Shown piece after piece: positions 1 through 6,349 of a DNA stretch of 19,991 nt. Below the pieces are notes generated by a model. That model was not told the origin of the DNA. It worked only from the letters and a program-made list of their open reading frames with translations, and searched no databases. The translations under genes and the position numbers were made by a program. This stretch comes from Bacteroidales bacterium (lineage in GTDB: Bacteria > Bacteroidota > Bacteroidia > Bacteroidales > Muribaculaceae). The DNA is taken from NCBI GenBank assembly GCA_003150235.1, contig QAMW01000045.1, positions 2,391-22,381 on the forward strand. The letters are read 5' to 3'. How positions within the stretch are numbered: the first letter of the stretch is position 1; each line of letters opens with the position of its first letter.

Positions 1-73
1 AAGGTCTCTAAGGTCCTTAGGGTCACCCCTAAACCTTAACCCCTAACCCCTAAACCTATAACCTCGTAACCTT
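1..73. repeat. Degenerate short-period repeat at the window edge
   Basis: The first 73 bases are almost entirely 7-9 base units. The left part has AAGGTC-type units (aaggtctct, aaggtcctt, agggtcacc). The right part has AACCCCT/AAACCT-type units (aaacctt, aacccct twice, aaacctat, aacctcgt). The two halves are partly complementary, so a long imperfect hairpin just beyond the stop of the regulator gene is possible and could act in termination. The array is cut by the window edge, so its full size is unknown. Confidence 0.6.
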
Positions 74-1810
74 TCAAGCCTCCGGCTTGAAATAATCATC
101 GGTGGGCTTGCCGTAGTTTTTAGAGTAGATCCATTCGTCAAACTGCAAGTCGGTCGTCACCTCGTTGAATTTTTCTTTCTTCATGCGCTTTTTGCGCGTT
201 TTGAGGGTATTGTCGCTCATCCCTGTCAGGAGGGCGATGTCGCGGCTCTGCAGTCCGAGTTTTATCAGCGCGCATATCTCTACATCCTTGTCTGCCAGGG
301 TGGGAAATTCTTCGCGCAGACCATCTACAAATCCTTCATGACATATATTGACCGTGGTAATCAGATGCTCCATCTCCGCGTCGGTCATCATGAACCGTGA
401 GCCGGAGGTGGCGCGTTCCTTTGGCGATGCGTCGCGCAGCGCCCTTATCTTGTCGAGCGTGGTATCCATCATTATCACGCGGTTGCGCAGATTTTCGATA
501 TGGCGGTCGCGGTGAAGCAGTTCGCGGCGCATACGCTCTTCCACGCTGTTAACCGCGCTGTTAATGCTTTTTTCGCGCGCTTTTTCAACCTTGATTCTTC
601 TTTGACGCTGGATATAGGCGTAGCCCAGTGCCGCGAGCAATAGCACGAGGAGCGCTACGGTTATTGAGAGCCATTTTATATTTTTTGCCTGCGACTCGAT
701 TTTTATCCGGTCGAGGGCGATTGCCACATCCTGATAATCGTAGCGCCGCTGAAATTCAGCCACTCTGTTTCGCTCTTTTTCGATGTACATGGAGTCGAGA
801 AATGCGGAGTATTTCCTGTGGGTTTCGTAAGCTGACTTGTAATCCCCGCGTTGTGCTTCATATTTGGCGCGAGCAAGTTCAAAAAGTGCTTGGTTTGCAT
901 AGCTTTGAGTGACTTTGCCCCGTTCAGCGGCGTCCAGATAGTAGGCGACTGAATCGAGCCTCCCTAATTCAGTCAATATTTCTGCCTTGGAAACCAATAA
1001 GTACCAAGGTGAGGTATGATTTTGTTCAATGGCTGAATTTATGGATTTGGTTATCCATGGCAAAGCTTTTTCATTATCTCCCTCCATATGATAAGATGTG
1101 CTGATTCGTTCATAGATGCGAGGAAGTCTCCAGGCTTTTTCAGGATAAACCATAATCAGATTTATAGATCGTTCAAGATAATTTCTTCCTGTCTCATACT
1201 CGTGATTTTTTAAAAATAGTGAGCCAACATCGATAAGTCCGGAAATAATCCTGGCGGTATCATTAATTGACATGGCATATCTTGCGGCAATAAGATATTT
1301 GTCAATCGCATCATGAAAAGGGCGTTTGTCATAGAGGATGTTCCCCCAAAAATTATATATATACATATTTAAGAGCTCGTCGTTTAATTCATTTTCTTCC
1401 GCTATTTTTGCCGCCTCCCGGATATATTTTAATGAGAGTGAATCGTTGCCGCATTTTTCATTATTAATTTGTGAGGCATAGACAAGAGACCATGCCAGTT
1501 TATATGGATTGGATTCACTTTGAGAATAATATTGTACAGATTTTAATATAGTAGTATCGCCTGCTTCGAGTGCATTATTTCGCGATCTTGCTTGCGTTGA
1601 TATTAAGTGATAGTATGCTTTAGTGGCATCATCGCTCCTATCTATCCCTTTAATACTTGAGATTATCTTTAATGAGCTGTCAGGGTATATGAACATAAGG
1701 CTGTCTGCTAAGGCGACTTGTTGCCAAAGCTTGTCGTCAGTGTTTTTTATACATCCATTGATTGTGATGAATATCAATACGGAAAATAGAAAGGTCGGTA
1801 AAAATTTCAT
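74..1810 (-). CDS. Membrane-spanning TPR sensor with C-terminal HTH (one-component regulator)
   Basis: This 578-residue protein starts with a hydrophobic export signal (about residues 4-19) ending in Cys20, a possible but poor lipobox (I-N-G-C). Residues about 30-350 are helical and TPR-like, with repeated alanine/tyrosine-rich helix pairs. A clear membrane helix lies at about 379-400, followed by Arg/Lys-rich residues and a charged coiled coil (about 403-460). The C-terminus (about 500-545) looks like a LuxR/sigma-4-type helix-turn-helix (DKDVEICALIKLGLQSRDIA, then a TLKTRKKRMKK helix). The predicted topology puts the TPRs in the periplasm and the HTH in the cytoplasm, so an outside signal could control DNA binding directly. 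Such TPR/HTH regulators are common in Bacteroidetes and often sit beside the genes they control; here the divergent secreted-protein operon is the obvious candidate target. Base composition changes sharply near 955 (residue about 285): the N-terminal half is AT-rich, the C-terminal half GC-rich. The ligand is unknown. Confidence 0.8.
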   Translation of the reverse strand: MKFLPTFLFSVLIFITINGCIKNTDDKLWQQVALADSLMFIYPDSSLKIISSIKGIDRSDDATKAYYHLISTQARSRNNALEAGDTTILKSVQYYSQSESNPYKLAWSLVYASQINNEKCGNDSLSLKYIREAAKIAEENELNDELLNMYIYNFWGNILYDKRPFHDAIDKYLIAARYAMSINDTARIISGLIDVGSLFLKNHEYETGRNYLERSINLIMVYPEKAWRLPRIYERISTSYHMEGDNEKALPWITKSINSAIEQNHTSPWYLLVSKAEILTELGRLDSVAYYLDAAERGKVTQSYANQALFELARAKYEAQRGDYKSAYETHRKYSAFLDSMYIEKERNRVAEFQRRYDYQDVAIALDRIKIESQAKNIKWLSITVALLVLLLAALGYAYIQRQRRIKVEKAREKSINSAVNSVEERMRRELLHRDRHIENLRNRVIMMDTTLDKIRALRDASPKERATSGSRFMMTDAEMEHLITTVNICHEGFVDGLREEFPTLADKDVEICALIKLGLQSRDIALLTGMSDNTLKTRKKRMKKEKFNEVTTDLQFDEWIYSKNYGKPTDDYFKPEA

Positions 1811-1869
1811 ACGGATTTTATAGATTTATGGCTGTAAATATACAAAATTCTAGGTGGATTTTTTATCAC

Positions 1870-1964
1870 GTACACCAAATGTACACCGACAATAAATAGA
1901 TGTATTATATAATTAGTTGCTATTTAGGGTCTTGCTGCTTTCGATTCTGCCTGTCATGTACACC
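1870..1964. promoter_or_regulatory. Three GTACACC boxes between divergent genes (candidate operators)
   Basis: The heptamer GTACACC occurs at 1870-1876, 1881-1887 and 1958-1964. The first two are 11 bp apart, about one helical turn. The second and third extend to ATGTACACCGA and ATGTACACCCGA. They lie in the 229-base gap between the TPR/HTH regulator and the secreted-protein operon, where binding sites for that regulator would be expected. The repeats are seen directly; their function is inferred. Confidence 0.45.
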
Positions 1965-2006
1965 CGATGTCACTGTGCTTTTTCTGGGTTTTGGATTGAC
2001 GCATTA

Positions 2007-2014
2007 TAACTTTG
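2007..2014 (+). promoter_or_regulatory. Bacteroidetes -7 box TAACTTTG for the secreted-protein operon
   Basis: TAACTTTG matches the Bacteroidetes TAnnTTTG element and lies 26 bases before the start at 2040. No TTTG lies at the usual 19-21 base spacing (the nearest is at 1990-1993, only 13 bases away). This fits a promoter that needs an activator, possibly bound at the upstream GTACACC boxes. Confidence 0.6.
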
Positions 2015-2039
2015 CAATGTGAAACTTAAATAAATTTTT

Positions 2040-2423
2040 ATGAAAGAAAAAATAATTACATTCTGTTTGATGCTTACTTGTGTTATCCCAACTTACAGTG
2101 AGGAGGTGAGTCTTTCTGTCCATAATGAAGGAGAGGGACATGATAATAATTATGAAATACCGATTCATGTTGACCATGACTCTGCAAGTAAACTATTGCG
2201 TATTGATTTTAAGAAGAGCATTGATTGTTTTGTCGTTGTCTCAGGTCCGGAAGGAGTTGTATATCAAAAGTCGATCAATGCAAGGAACTATCAAACAATC
2301 GCAGTCGATCTTAAACCATACGAAGAAGGCGATTACGAAATCGTATTTTATGATAAGGAAGGCAATGTCATTGATGGCTCATTCTATCTCAAAAATAGCT
2401 TCAAAAATTTAACTAATTATTAA
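2040..2423 (+). CDS. Secreted DUF3244-like small protein
   Basis: A 127-residue protein with a typical signal peptide (residues 1-20, hydrophobic core FCLMLTCVIP, cleavage probably after TYS). The mature part (about 100 residues) is predicted beta-rich, with alternating patterns such as KLLRIDFKKSIDCFVVVSGP and the ending EGDYEIVFYDKEGNVIDGSF. This resembles the DUF3244-type exported beta-sandwich proteins of Bacteroides, whose function is not established; the family call is from pattern memory. It is the first gene of an operon and is 18 bases from the lipoprotein gene. It lies in the AT-rich block shared with the sensor half of the divergent regulator. Confidence 0.7.
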   Translation: MKEKIITFCLMLTCVIPTYSEEVSLSVHNEGEGHDNNYEIPIHVDHDSASKLLRIDFKKSIDCFVVVSGPEGVVYQKSINARNYQTIAVDLKPYEEGDYEIVFYDKEGNVIDGSFYLKNSFKNLTNY

Positions 2424-2441
2424 TCACTAAATTAAAAACAA

Positions 2442-3332
2442 ATGAAAAAAGGTATTCTTTTTGGTGTGGTTTGCGCCGCAGTGTTATTCATCGCAACTTT
2501 TGTTGCCTGTAATTCAAATGAACCCCAATTAAGCGGGACCAATCCCTCTAATGATGACCCTTACGTTGAGCTAATGCAAAATCTGGATGATTTCCATGCG
2601 GATTACATGGAGAGCCATCCAACCGAAGAATCTCGAAGTATCGGAAGTTTTTTTAGAAAGTTGATTGATTGTGTTAAAGCCGATCATTTCAGCCTAAAGG
2701 TTGTCGAAGATCCCAGCTCTCCGATTGGTTATGCCATTGTTACCGCAGGATGTCCGTCTTCTTCATTTAAAGCGTGGTGCTCGTATTATGCTACAGACAT
2801 GACCGATTCCGAATATAATGATTTCAGGGATAAATTAGTGGCAAATGAATCTACTTTGTGTAAAATAAGCGACAATACGTCGTCAATTGCGGGAAATTTT
2901 GGATATTATCATAACAAAATTTTGATTGAATTATTTAAAAGATGTCGTCCAAGTGATAGCTTGTATAAGATAGTAAGAACATCTGCGCAAATTTCCAGTG
3001 AGATGGGCTATCCTGTTTCCGGAACTGAGATATTGGTTATAACTCGAGAACTAAATAATTTCTTTTCTGATATTTTTCATGAATCTGATGAAATTATGGC
3101 TGAACATATGATTGAAAGATATCCGGAAGAAAAAAATCAAATTAATATTTTAAAGCATTATTTTGTGAATATACAAAAACTTAATAGCATAGCCGAAGTT
3201 GAGGAGTACACTAATAGATATAAGGCAGTTATTTTCTCTTCAGAGATATTAGATGATGATAAATACACACTTTTATCAGATTTGGATGTCGCACCATCGA
3301 GTTTAAGATTATGGTCGACTATAGAAAAGTAA
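2442..3332 (+). CDS. Lipoprotein of unknown function
   Basis: A 296-residue protein with a lipoprotein signal: Lys2-Lys3, a long hydrophobic stretch and Cys23 (F-V-A-C). A low-complexity Asn/Ser/Pro linker follows. The body is mostly acidic and helical. I see a central motif, GYYHNKILIELFKRC, that could be a conserved core: HN-x-x-L motifs recur in uncharacterised Bacteroidetes lipoproteins, though this is only recollection. Mature-region cysteines lie in DCVKAD, AGCPSS, AWCSYY, TLCKIS and KRCRPS. I recognise no catalytic signature. The gene is very AT-rich (23% GC by hand count at 2881-2940), unlike genes to the right. It lies 18 bases from both neighbours, so all three exported proteins probably come from one mRNA. 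Confidence 0.75.
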   Translation: MKKGILFGVVCAAVLFIATFVACNSNEPQLSGTNPSNDDPYVELMQNLDDFHADYMESHPTEESRSIGSFFRKLIDCVKADHFSLKVVEDPSSPIGYAIVTAGCPSSSFKAWCSYYATDMTDSEYNDFRDKLVANESTLCKISDNTSSIAGNFGYYHNKILIELFKRCRPSDSLYKIVRTSAQISSEMGYPVSGTEILVITRELNNFFSDIFHESDEIMAEHMIERYPEEKNQINILKHYFVNIQKLNSIAEVEEYTNRYKAVIFSSEILDDDKYTLLSDLDVAPSSLRLWSTIEK

Positions 3333-3350
3333 TAAATTAAAATTCGGTGA

Positions 3351-3995
3351 ATGAAAGAATTTATGATGGAAAGAATTATAGTAAGCATCTTGTGCGTCAT
3401 GTCGGTTTTCGGCATGGCTGCACAAAATGACAGCATCATGACCCGCGCGGTGAGTACTATTTCGACATATTACGGAGTACAGGGTAATATAGGCATAAAC
3501 AGTATCAGTGCGTCTAACCTGACGCAGCATAACAAGCCGGACTTCGGCGCCGGATTTTACATCTCTCACATGCGTGGAAGTCTGCTCATGGAAACCGGAG
3601 TCAACTGGACTACGCGCAAGCTTGATTTGACCGGGTTTATTCCACAATATACTGATATCACATCACTTAAGAAGAGCCTGAACTATATCGATGTGCCGTT
3701 GAAATTGGGCGTGGCTGTGAAATTTTTCAACCGTGACACACAGAAAGTGTCTGCGATTATAGCTCCCCATGTAGGAATGTATGTGGGATGTCTTGTCAAT
3801 GACCGCCTTGACGGATTCCGGCGTTGGGATGTAGGTGGAAAAGTCGGCATTGATTTTTACATTCGGCGTATCAGGATTGGATTTGACTATACGCGGGGGT
3901 GGGTGGATATAAACAAACATATCGACCGTCATGTCAAGACAAAGAGCTTCGATTTTTCAATCGGCTGGACATTTGCAACGCATGTAGCTAAGTGA
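3351..3995 (+). CDS. PorT-like outer-membrane beta-barrel protein
   Basis: A 214-residue protein with a signal peptide (core IIVSILCVMSVFGMAAQ). The mature part shows outer-membrane barrel features: alternating short strands, many Gly and aromatic residues (GAGFYISHMRGSLLMETGVN, LNYIDVPLKLGVAVKF, KVGIDFYIRRIRIGFDYTRG) and a terminal strand (FDFSIGWTFATHVAK). The motif YIDVPLKLGV is typical of PorT-family barrels. In-frame ATGs at 3363 and 3366 would give a cleaner signal peptide than the first ATG, so the true start may be 12-15 bases downstream. It is the last operon gene, directly before a terminator. Its GC content is nearer the genome norm than that of its two upstream partners. It may pair with the lipoprotein at the outer membrane (inference). 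Confidence 0.75.
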   Translation: MKEFMMERIIVSILCVMSVFGMAAQNDSIMTRAVSTISTYYGVQGNIGINSISASNLTQHNKPDFGAGFYISHMRGSLLMETGVNWTTRKLDLTGFIPQYTDITSLKKSLNYIDVPLKLGVAVKFFNRDTQKVSAIIAPHVGMYVGCLVNDRLDGFRRWDVGGKVGIDFYIRRIRIGFDYTRGWVDINKHIDRHVKTKSFDFSIGWTFATHVAK

Positions 3996-4010
3996 GAATG
4001 TCAAAATCGG

Positions 4011-4073
4011 CGGGAGGGGGAGCGTCACGTAAATATAATTGAGCCTTTAGTGACGCTTCCTTTCCCGCTTTTT
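4011..4073 (+). terminator. Rho-independent terminator of the secreted-protein operon
   Basis: The arms 4011-4028 and 4050-4067 pair over 18 positions; the only three non-Watson-Crick positions are G-U wobbles in RNA. The inner core AGCGTCAC/GTGACGCT is followed inside by TAAA/TTTA. The stem is followed by CTTTTTA. It lies 15 bases after the barrel gene's stop codon. Confidence 0.85.
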
Positions 4074-4150
4074 ATGAATGTTACCGGTCGTCAGGGATAC
4101 AAAGGGACAGAAGGTCAGAAACGATAGAAGAAATTTTGCCGCAGGGCGTT

Positions 4151-4169
4151 CGGCACAGTGCCTGTGCCG
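4151..4169. repeat. Perfect short hairpin
   Basis: CGGCACAG and CTGTGCCG pair perfectly around a 3-base loop (TGC). The hairpin lies in a non-coding stretch and is not followed by a T-run, so a simple terminator is unlikely. It is one of several dyads in the 4078-4370 interval. Confidence 0.55.
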
Positions 4170-4184
4170 GAAAGTTGCCCGAAG

Positions 4185-4256
4185 GGATAATTCCCCCCTA
4201 GTTCTTTTTGACCATTTGCCCTTATGTATCTTTACATGTGTTTCGGGGATTTATCC
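4185..4256. repeat. Inverted repeat, 12-bp arms, 48-bp spacer
   Basis: GGATAATTCCCC (4185-4196) and GGGGATTTATCC (4245-4256) are inverted repeats with one mismatch. The enclosed 48 bases contain no gene but hold a further small dyad (ATGTA/TACAT). It may be the remnant of a small mobile element or a structured transcript; this is inference. Confidence 0.35.
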
Positions 4257-4290
4257 AGTGAAAAAGTCAATATAAGGGCTTCATTATCAG

Positions 4291-4367
4291 GTAGGGATGC
4301 ACCATGGTGCATCCGAAAACAGGTTAATGAACAATAAATCAGCGGATGCTCCACGGAGCATCCCTAC
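4291..4367. repeat. Pair of inverted REP-like palindromes (BIME-like)
   Basis: Unit 1 (4291-4315) and unit 2 (4343-4367) are 25-base inverted copies with three differences, separated by 27 bases. Each is itself palindromic. Unit 1 contains the perfect palindrome GGATGCACCATGGTGCATCC; unit 2 contains GGATGCTCC-AC-GGAGCATCC. The A...T pair of unit 1 is T...A in unit 2, a compensatory change that preserves the hairpin. This arrangement is characteristic of REP/BIME-type intergenic repeats, normally present in many copies and mobilised by RAYT transposases in other bacteria. Copy number cannot be judged from this window. Confidence 0.7.
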
Positions 4368-4416
4368 CATCTACCGGTAACCCGCTGTTGAAATCGCTGA
4401 ATAATTATATGTAAGC

Positions 4417-4447
4417 ATTGACGTGTTAAAAATAATGATTATATTTG
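4417..4447 (+). promoter_or_regulatory. Bacteroidetes promoter for the small membrane-protein gene
   Basis: ATTG (4417-4420), a 19-base spacer and TATATTTG (4440-4447) fit the TTTG/TAnnTTTG promoter architecture. The box ends 33 bases before the start at 4481. Confidence 0.65.
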
Positions 4448-4480
4448 CGAATGGATATAAAACTTTGAAATAGATAGATT

Positions 4481-4669
4481 ATGAAGGCGAATAATGGAAA
4501 TATTAATGCTTGGGCGTGGGCATTGATTGTGATTTATCTTGTGGTGTGGATTGACAGCCTAACCGGGGTACTTGGGAGTCGTGTTCATGACATTGTGATT
4601 CAAGCGGGTGCGATATTTTGTCTTGCTTTTGGCGGTAATTTGCTGCTAAAAAGAATCGCATCACGTTAA
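4481..4669 (+). CDS. Small two-helix membrane protein of unknown function
   Basis: A 62-residue protein with two predicted membrane helices: about residues 11-30 (AWALIVIYLVVWIDSLTGVL) and about 38-56 (IVIQAGAIFCLAFGGNLLL), ending in a basic KRIASR tail. I recognise no family. A good promoter directly upstream, an uninterrupted frame and coherent membrane topology support a real gene. The next gene is 71 bases downstream on the same strand and also encodes a membrane protein, so they may be co-transcribed. Confidence 0.6.
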   Translation: MKANNGNINAWAWALIVIYLVVWIDSLTGVLGSRVHDIVIQAGAIFCLAFGGNLLLKRIASR

Positions 4670-4740
4670 TATTAACCGTTAATCAACAACTTTCGCTTAC
4701 GAAAAAGATATAAAATTTTTTAACCTTAAAATAACGAATA

Positions 4741-5349
4741 ATGTCAGTATCAATAAAGCGGATGTTATGGTCCGCGACAACAAAAAATCTATATATTGCC
4801 ACAATAGCGTCGGCACTCTGCATATATCACACTGTGCCATCGTCATGGTGGATTGCCTTTGCTGCAATCGGTTTTATCGGGCTGATAACGCTCGGTGTCG
4901 ATATCTCGCACTCGGCTAACAATCCGCAGGCGGGGGAGAACGGGGTTACACGCGCGATTTCCGAGGTGCTTTTATTCTTGATTCTCGTGATATTGTCGTG
5001 GTATATCGTGGTAAGCGGTCAGACGGAATATTCCACCACCTATGCCGTGACATCACTGGTGTGCGGTATAGCCGGAGCTGTATTGCTGTACCTGTTTCAG
5101 CGCAGTGAGATAACACTGATTACGGGGATTGTGACTGTCATCGCGGCTCTGCTGGGCGCGGTGAATTATTTCCTGAGCCCGGAGGCTATCGTCTGGTGGA
5201 GTCTCAACGGGGCATTTGTGATCGCTTCGGTAGGAGGCACGGCGCTGTCGTTTGCGCGAAATCCGGTATTGGATGTGCGAAACATGCCTGTGCTCATCAT
5301 ACTCTTCTATGCAAGCATCAATACGCTGTATCTCTATCTGACATATTAG
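4741..5349 (+). CDS. Polytopic membrane protein of unknown function
   Basis: This 202-residue protein is hydrophobic almost throughout, with six or seven likely membrane helices at about residues 15-32, 36-54, 74-92, 101-118, 123-143, 151-168 and 182-200. A polar loop (about 55-72, with NNPQAGENG) separates the first two helices from the rest. No catalytic or binding motif is visible, and I do not recognise a family. Codon use and GC resemble the downstream housekeeping-like genes. A 76-base gap containing a -7 box separates it from the coiled-coil gene. Confidence 0.65.
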   Translation: MSVSIKRMLWSATTKNLYIATIASALCIYHTVPSSWWIAFAAIGFIGLITLGVDISHSANNPQAGENGVTRAISEVLLFLILVILSWYIVVSGQTEYSTTYAVTSLVCGIAGAVLLYLFQRSEITLITGIVTVIAALLGAVNYFLSPEAIVWWSLNGAFVIASVGGTALSFARNPVLDVRNMPVLIILFYASINTLYLYLTY

Positions 5350-5398
5350 CCCTGTAACTTTAGCCGCGCGCGATACCGCCCGTTTCACGGGAATTTTG

Positions 5399-5406
5399 TA
5401 AATTTG
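5399..5406 (+). promoter_or_regulatory. -7 box TAAATTTG for the 5426-10301 gene cluster
   Basis: TAAATTTG fits TAnnTTTG and lies 19 bases before the start at 5426. The -33 region has only TTTC, so the match is partial. It probably starts the transcript for the coiled-coil, MgtC-like, antiporter and EamA genes. Confidence 0.55.
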
Positions 5407-5425
5407 CGGAAAAATTGCGCGATTT

Positions 5426-6346
5426 ATGGAAGAAAACGAAAAGAAATCCAATTCACTATTTAAAGTAGTGATAATACTCGGCATACTGCTTGCCGCCGCC
5501 ATCGTGGCTATCATATTGACTACCACGTCGATGACAAAGAAGGTGAACGAGGCGACGCTTGCCAACGAGCAGCTTCAGCTTACCAACGAACAGTTGCAGC
5601 TTGCCAATGAATACCAGGCGTTGAACACCGAGTATGCACAGTATGAAAACCAGTCGCAACTGCTTGCCAACGATTCGCTCGTGTCGAAATATGCCGCCGC
5701 AAAGAGCAAGGTGGAAAAACTGCTTCAGGAACTGAACTCGGAGAAGAAGAAAAGCGCGCAGCGCATCAAGCAGCTGCAGGACGAGATAGGCACCCTCAAA
5801 AACATACTCCGCCACTACGTCACCCAGATTGACTCGCTCGGCAAGGAGAACGAGGGATTGCGCGCCGAGGTGGCTGAAGTGCGCCAGCAGAATCAGCAGC
5901 TCTCCACCCGGGTCGCCACCGAGACTCGCCGCAACGAGGAGCTGTCGGAGCGCATGACGCTTGCCGAAAAGCTGAATGTGACCGGGGTGAGCCTCGTGGC
6001 TTTGAAGAAAAACGGCAAGGTTGAGAAAAACATCACCAAGGCAAAGCAGCTTCAGGTGACTTTCACCATACCGCAGAATAATTCGACTCCCGTCGGCGAG
6101 AAGACAATCTACCTGCGCATCACCAATCCCGAGGGCGCGCTTCTCGGTGCGGGAGGCTCATTCTCCTTCGAGGGAGGCTCGGTGCAGTGTACGGCACGTA
6201 AGACCATCGAATACTCGGGCGAAGAGATTCCGGGCATCCACATGTACTGGGATGTCAATACCACCCTTACTCCCGGTGACTACATGGTCGAGCTGTTTGC
6301 CGACAATTATCGTCTGGCTTCACGTCGCTTTACCCTCCGCAAGTAA
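5426..6346 (+). CDS. Membrane-anchored coiled-coil protein with C-terminal beta domain
   Basis: A 306-residue protein with a charged N-terminus and one membrane helix (about 12-32), followed by a long coiled coil (about 38-185). The coiled coil begins with very regular heptads (LANEQLQ, LTNEQLQ, LANEYQA, LNTEYAQ). The C-terminal part (about 186-306) looks beta-rich (VTFTIPQNN, KTIYLRITNPEG, FSFEGGSV, PGDYMVELFADNYRLASRRF) and resembles a small immunoglobulin-like sandwich. The helix could be an uncleaved anchor, placing rod and head in the periplasm. I recognise no named family. Its stop lies 3 bases before the MgtC-like start, so the two are almost certainly translated from one mRNA. A scaffold or envelope role is inference. 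Confidence 0.7.
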   Translation: MEENEKKSNSLFKVVIILGILLAAAIVAIILTTTSMTKKVNEATLANEQLQLTNEQLQLANEYQALNTEYAQYENQSQLLANDSLVSKYAAAKSKVEKLLQELNSEKKKSAQRIKQLQDEIGTLKNILRHYVTQIDSLGKENEGLRAEVAEVRQQNQQLSTRVATETRRNEELSERMTLAEKLNVTGVSLVALKKNGKVEKNITKAKQLQVTFTIPQNNSTPVGEKTIYLRITNPEGALLGAGGSFSFEGGSVQCTARKTIEYSGEEIPGIHMYWDVNTTLTPGDYMVELFADNYRLASRRFTLRK

Positions 6347-6349
6347 CCG

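Noticed and set aside
1..73. True telomere of a linear replicon
   Set aside because: The units are degenerate and mixed in orientation, and Bacteroidales chromosomes are circular. The edge is simply where the window was cut.
4078..4275. Open frame of 65 codons in the intergenic region
   Set aside because: It runs through several hairpins and inverted repeats, has an Arg/Cys-rich composition without domain character, and has no promoter close by. It is more likely non-coding.
5053..5565. Minus-strand open frame of 170 codons spanning two genes
   Set aside because: It covers the 3' end of one membrane-protein gene, a promoter and the start of the coiled-coil gene on the other strand; no domain is visible.
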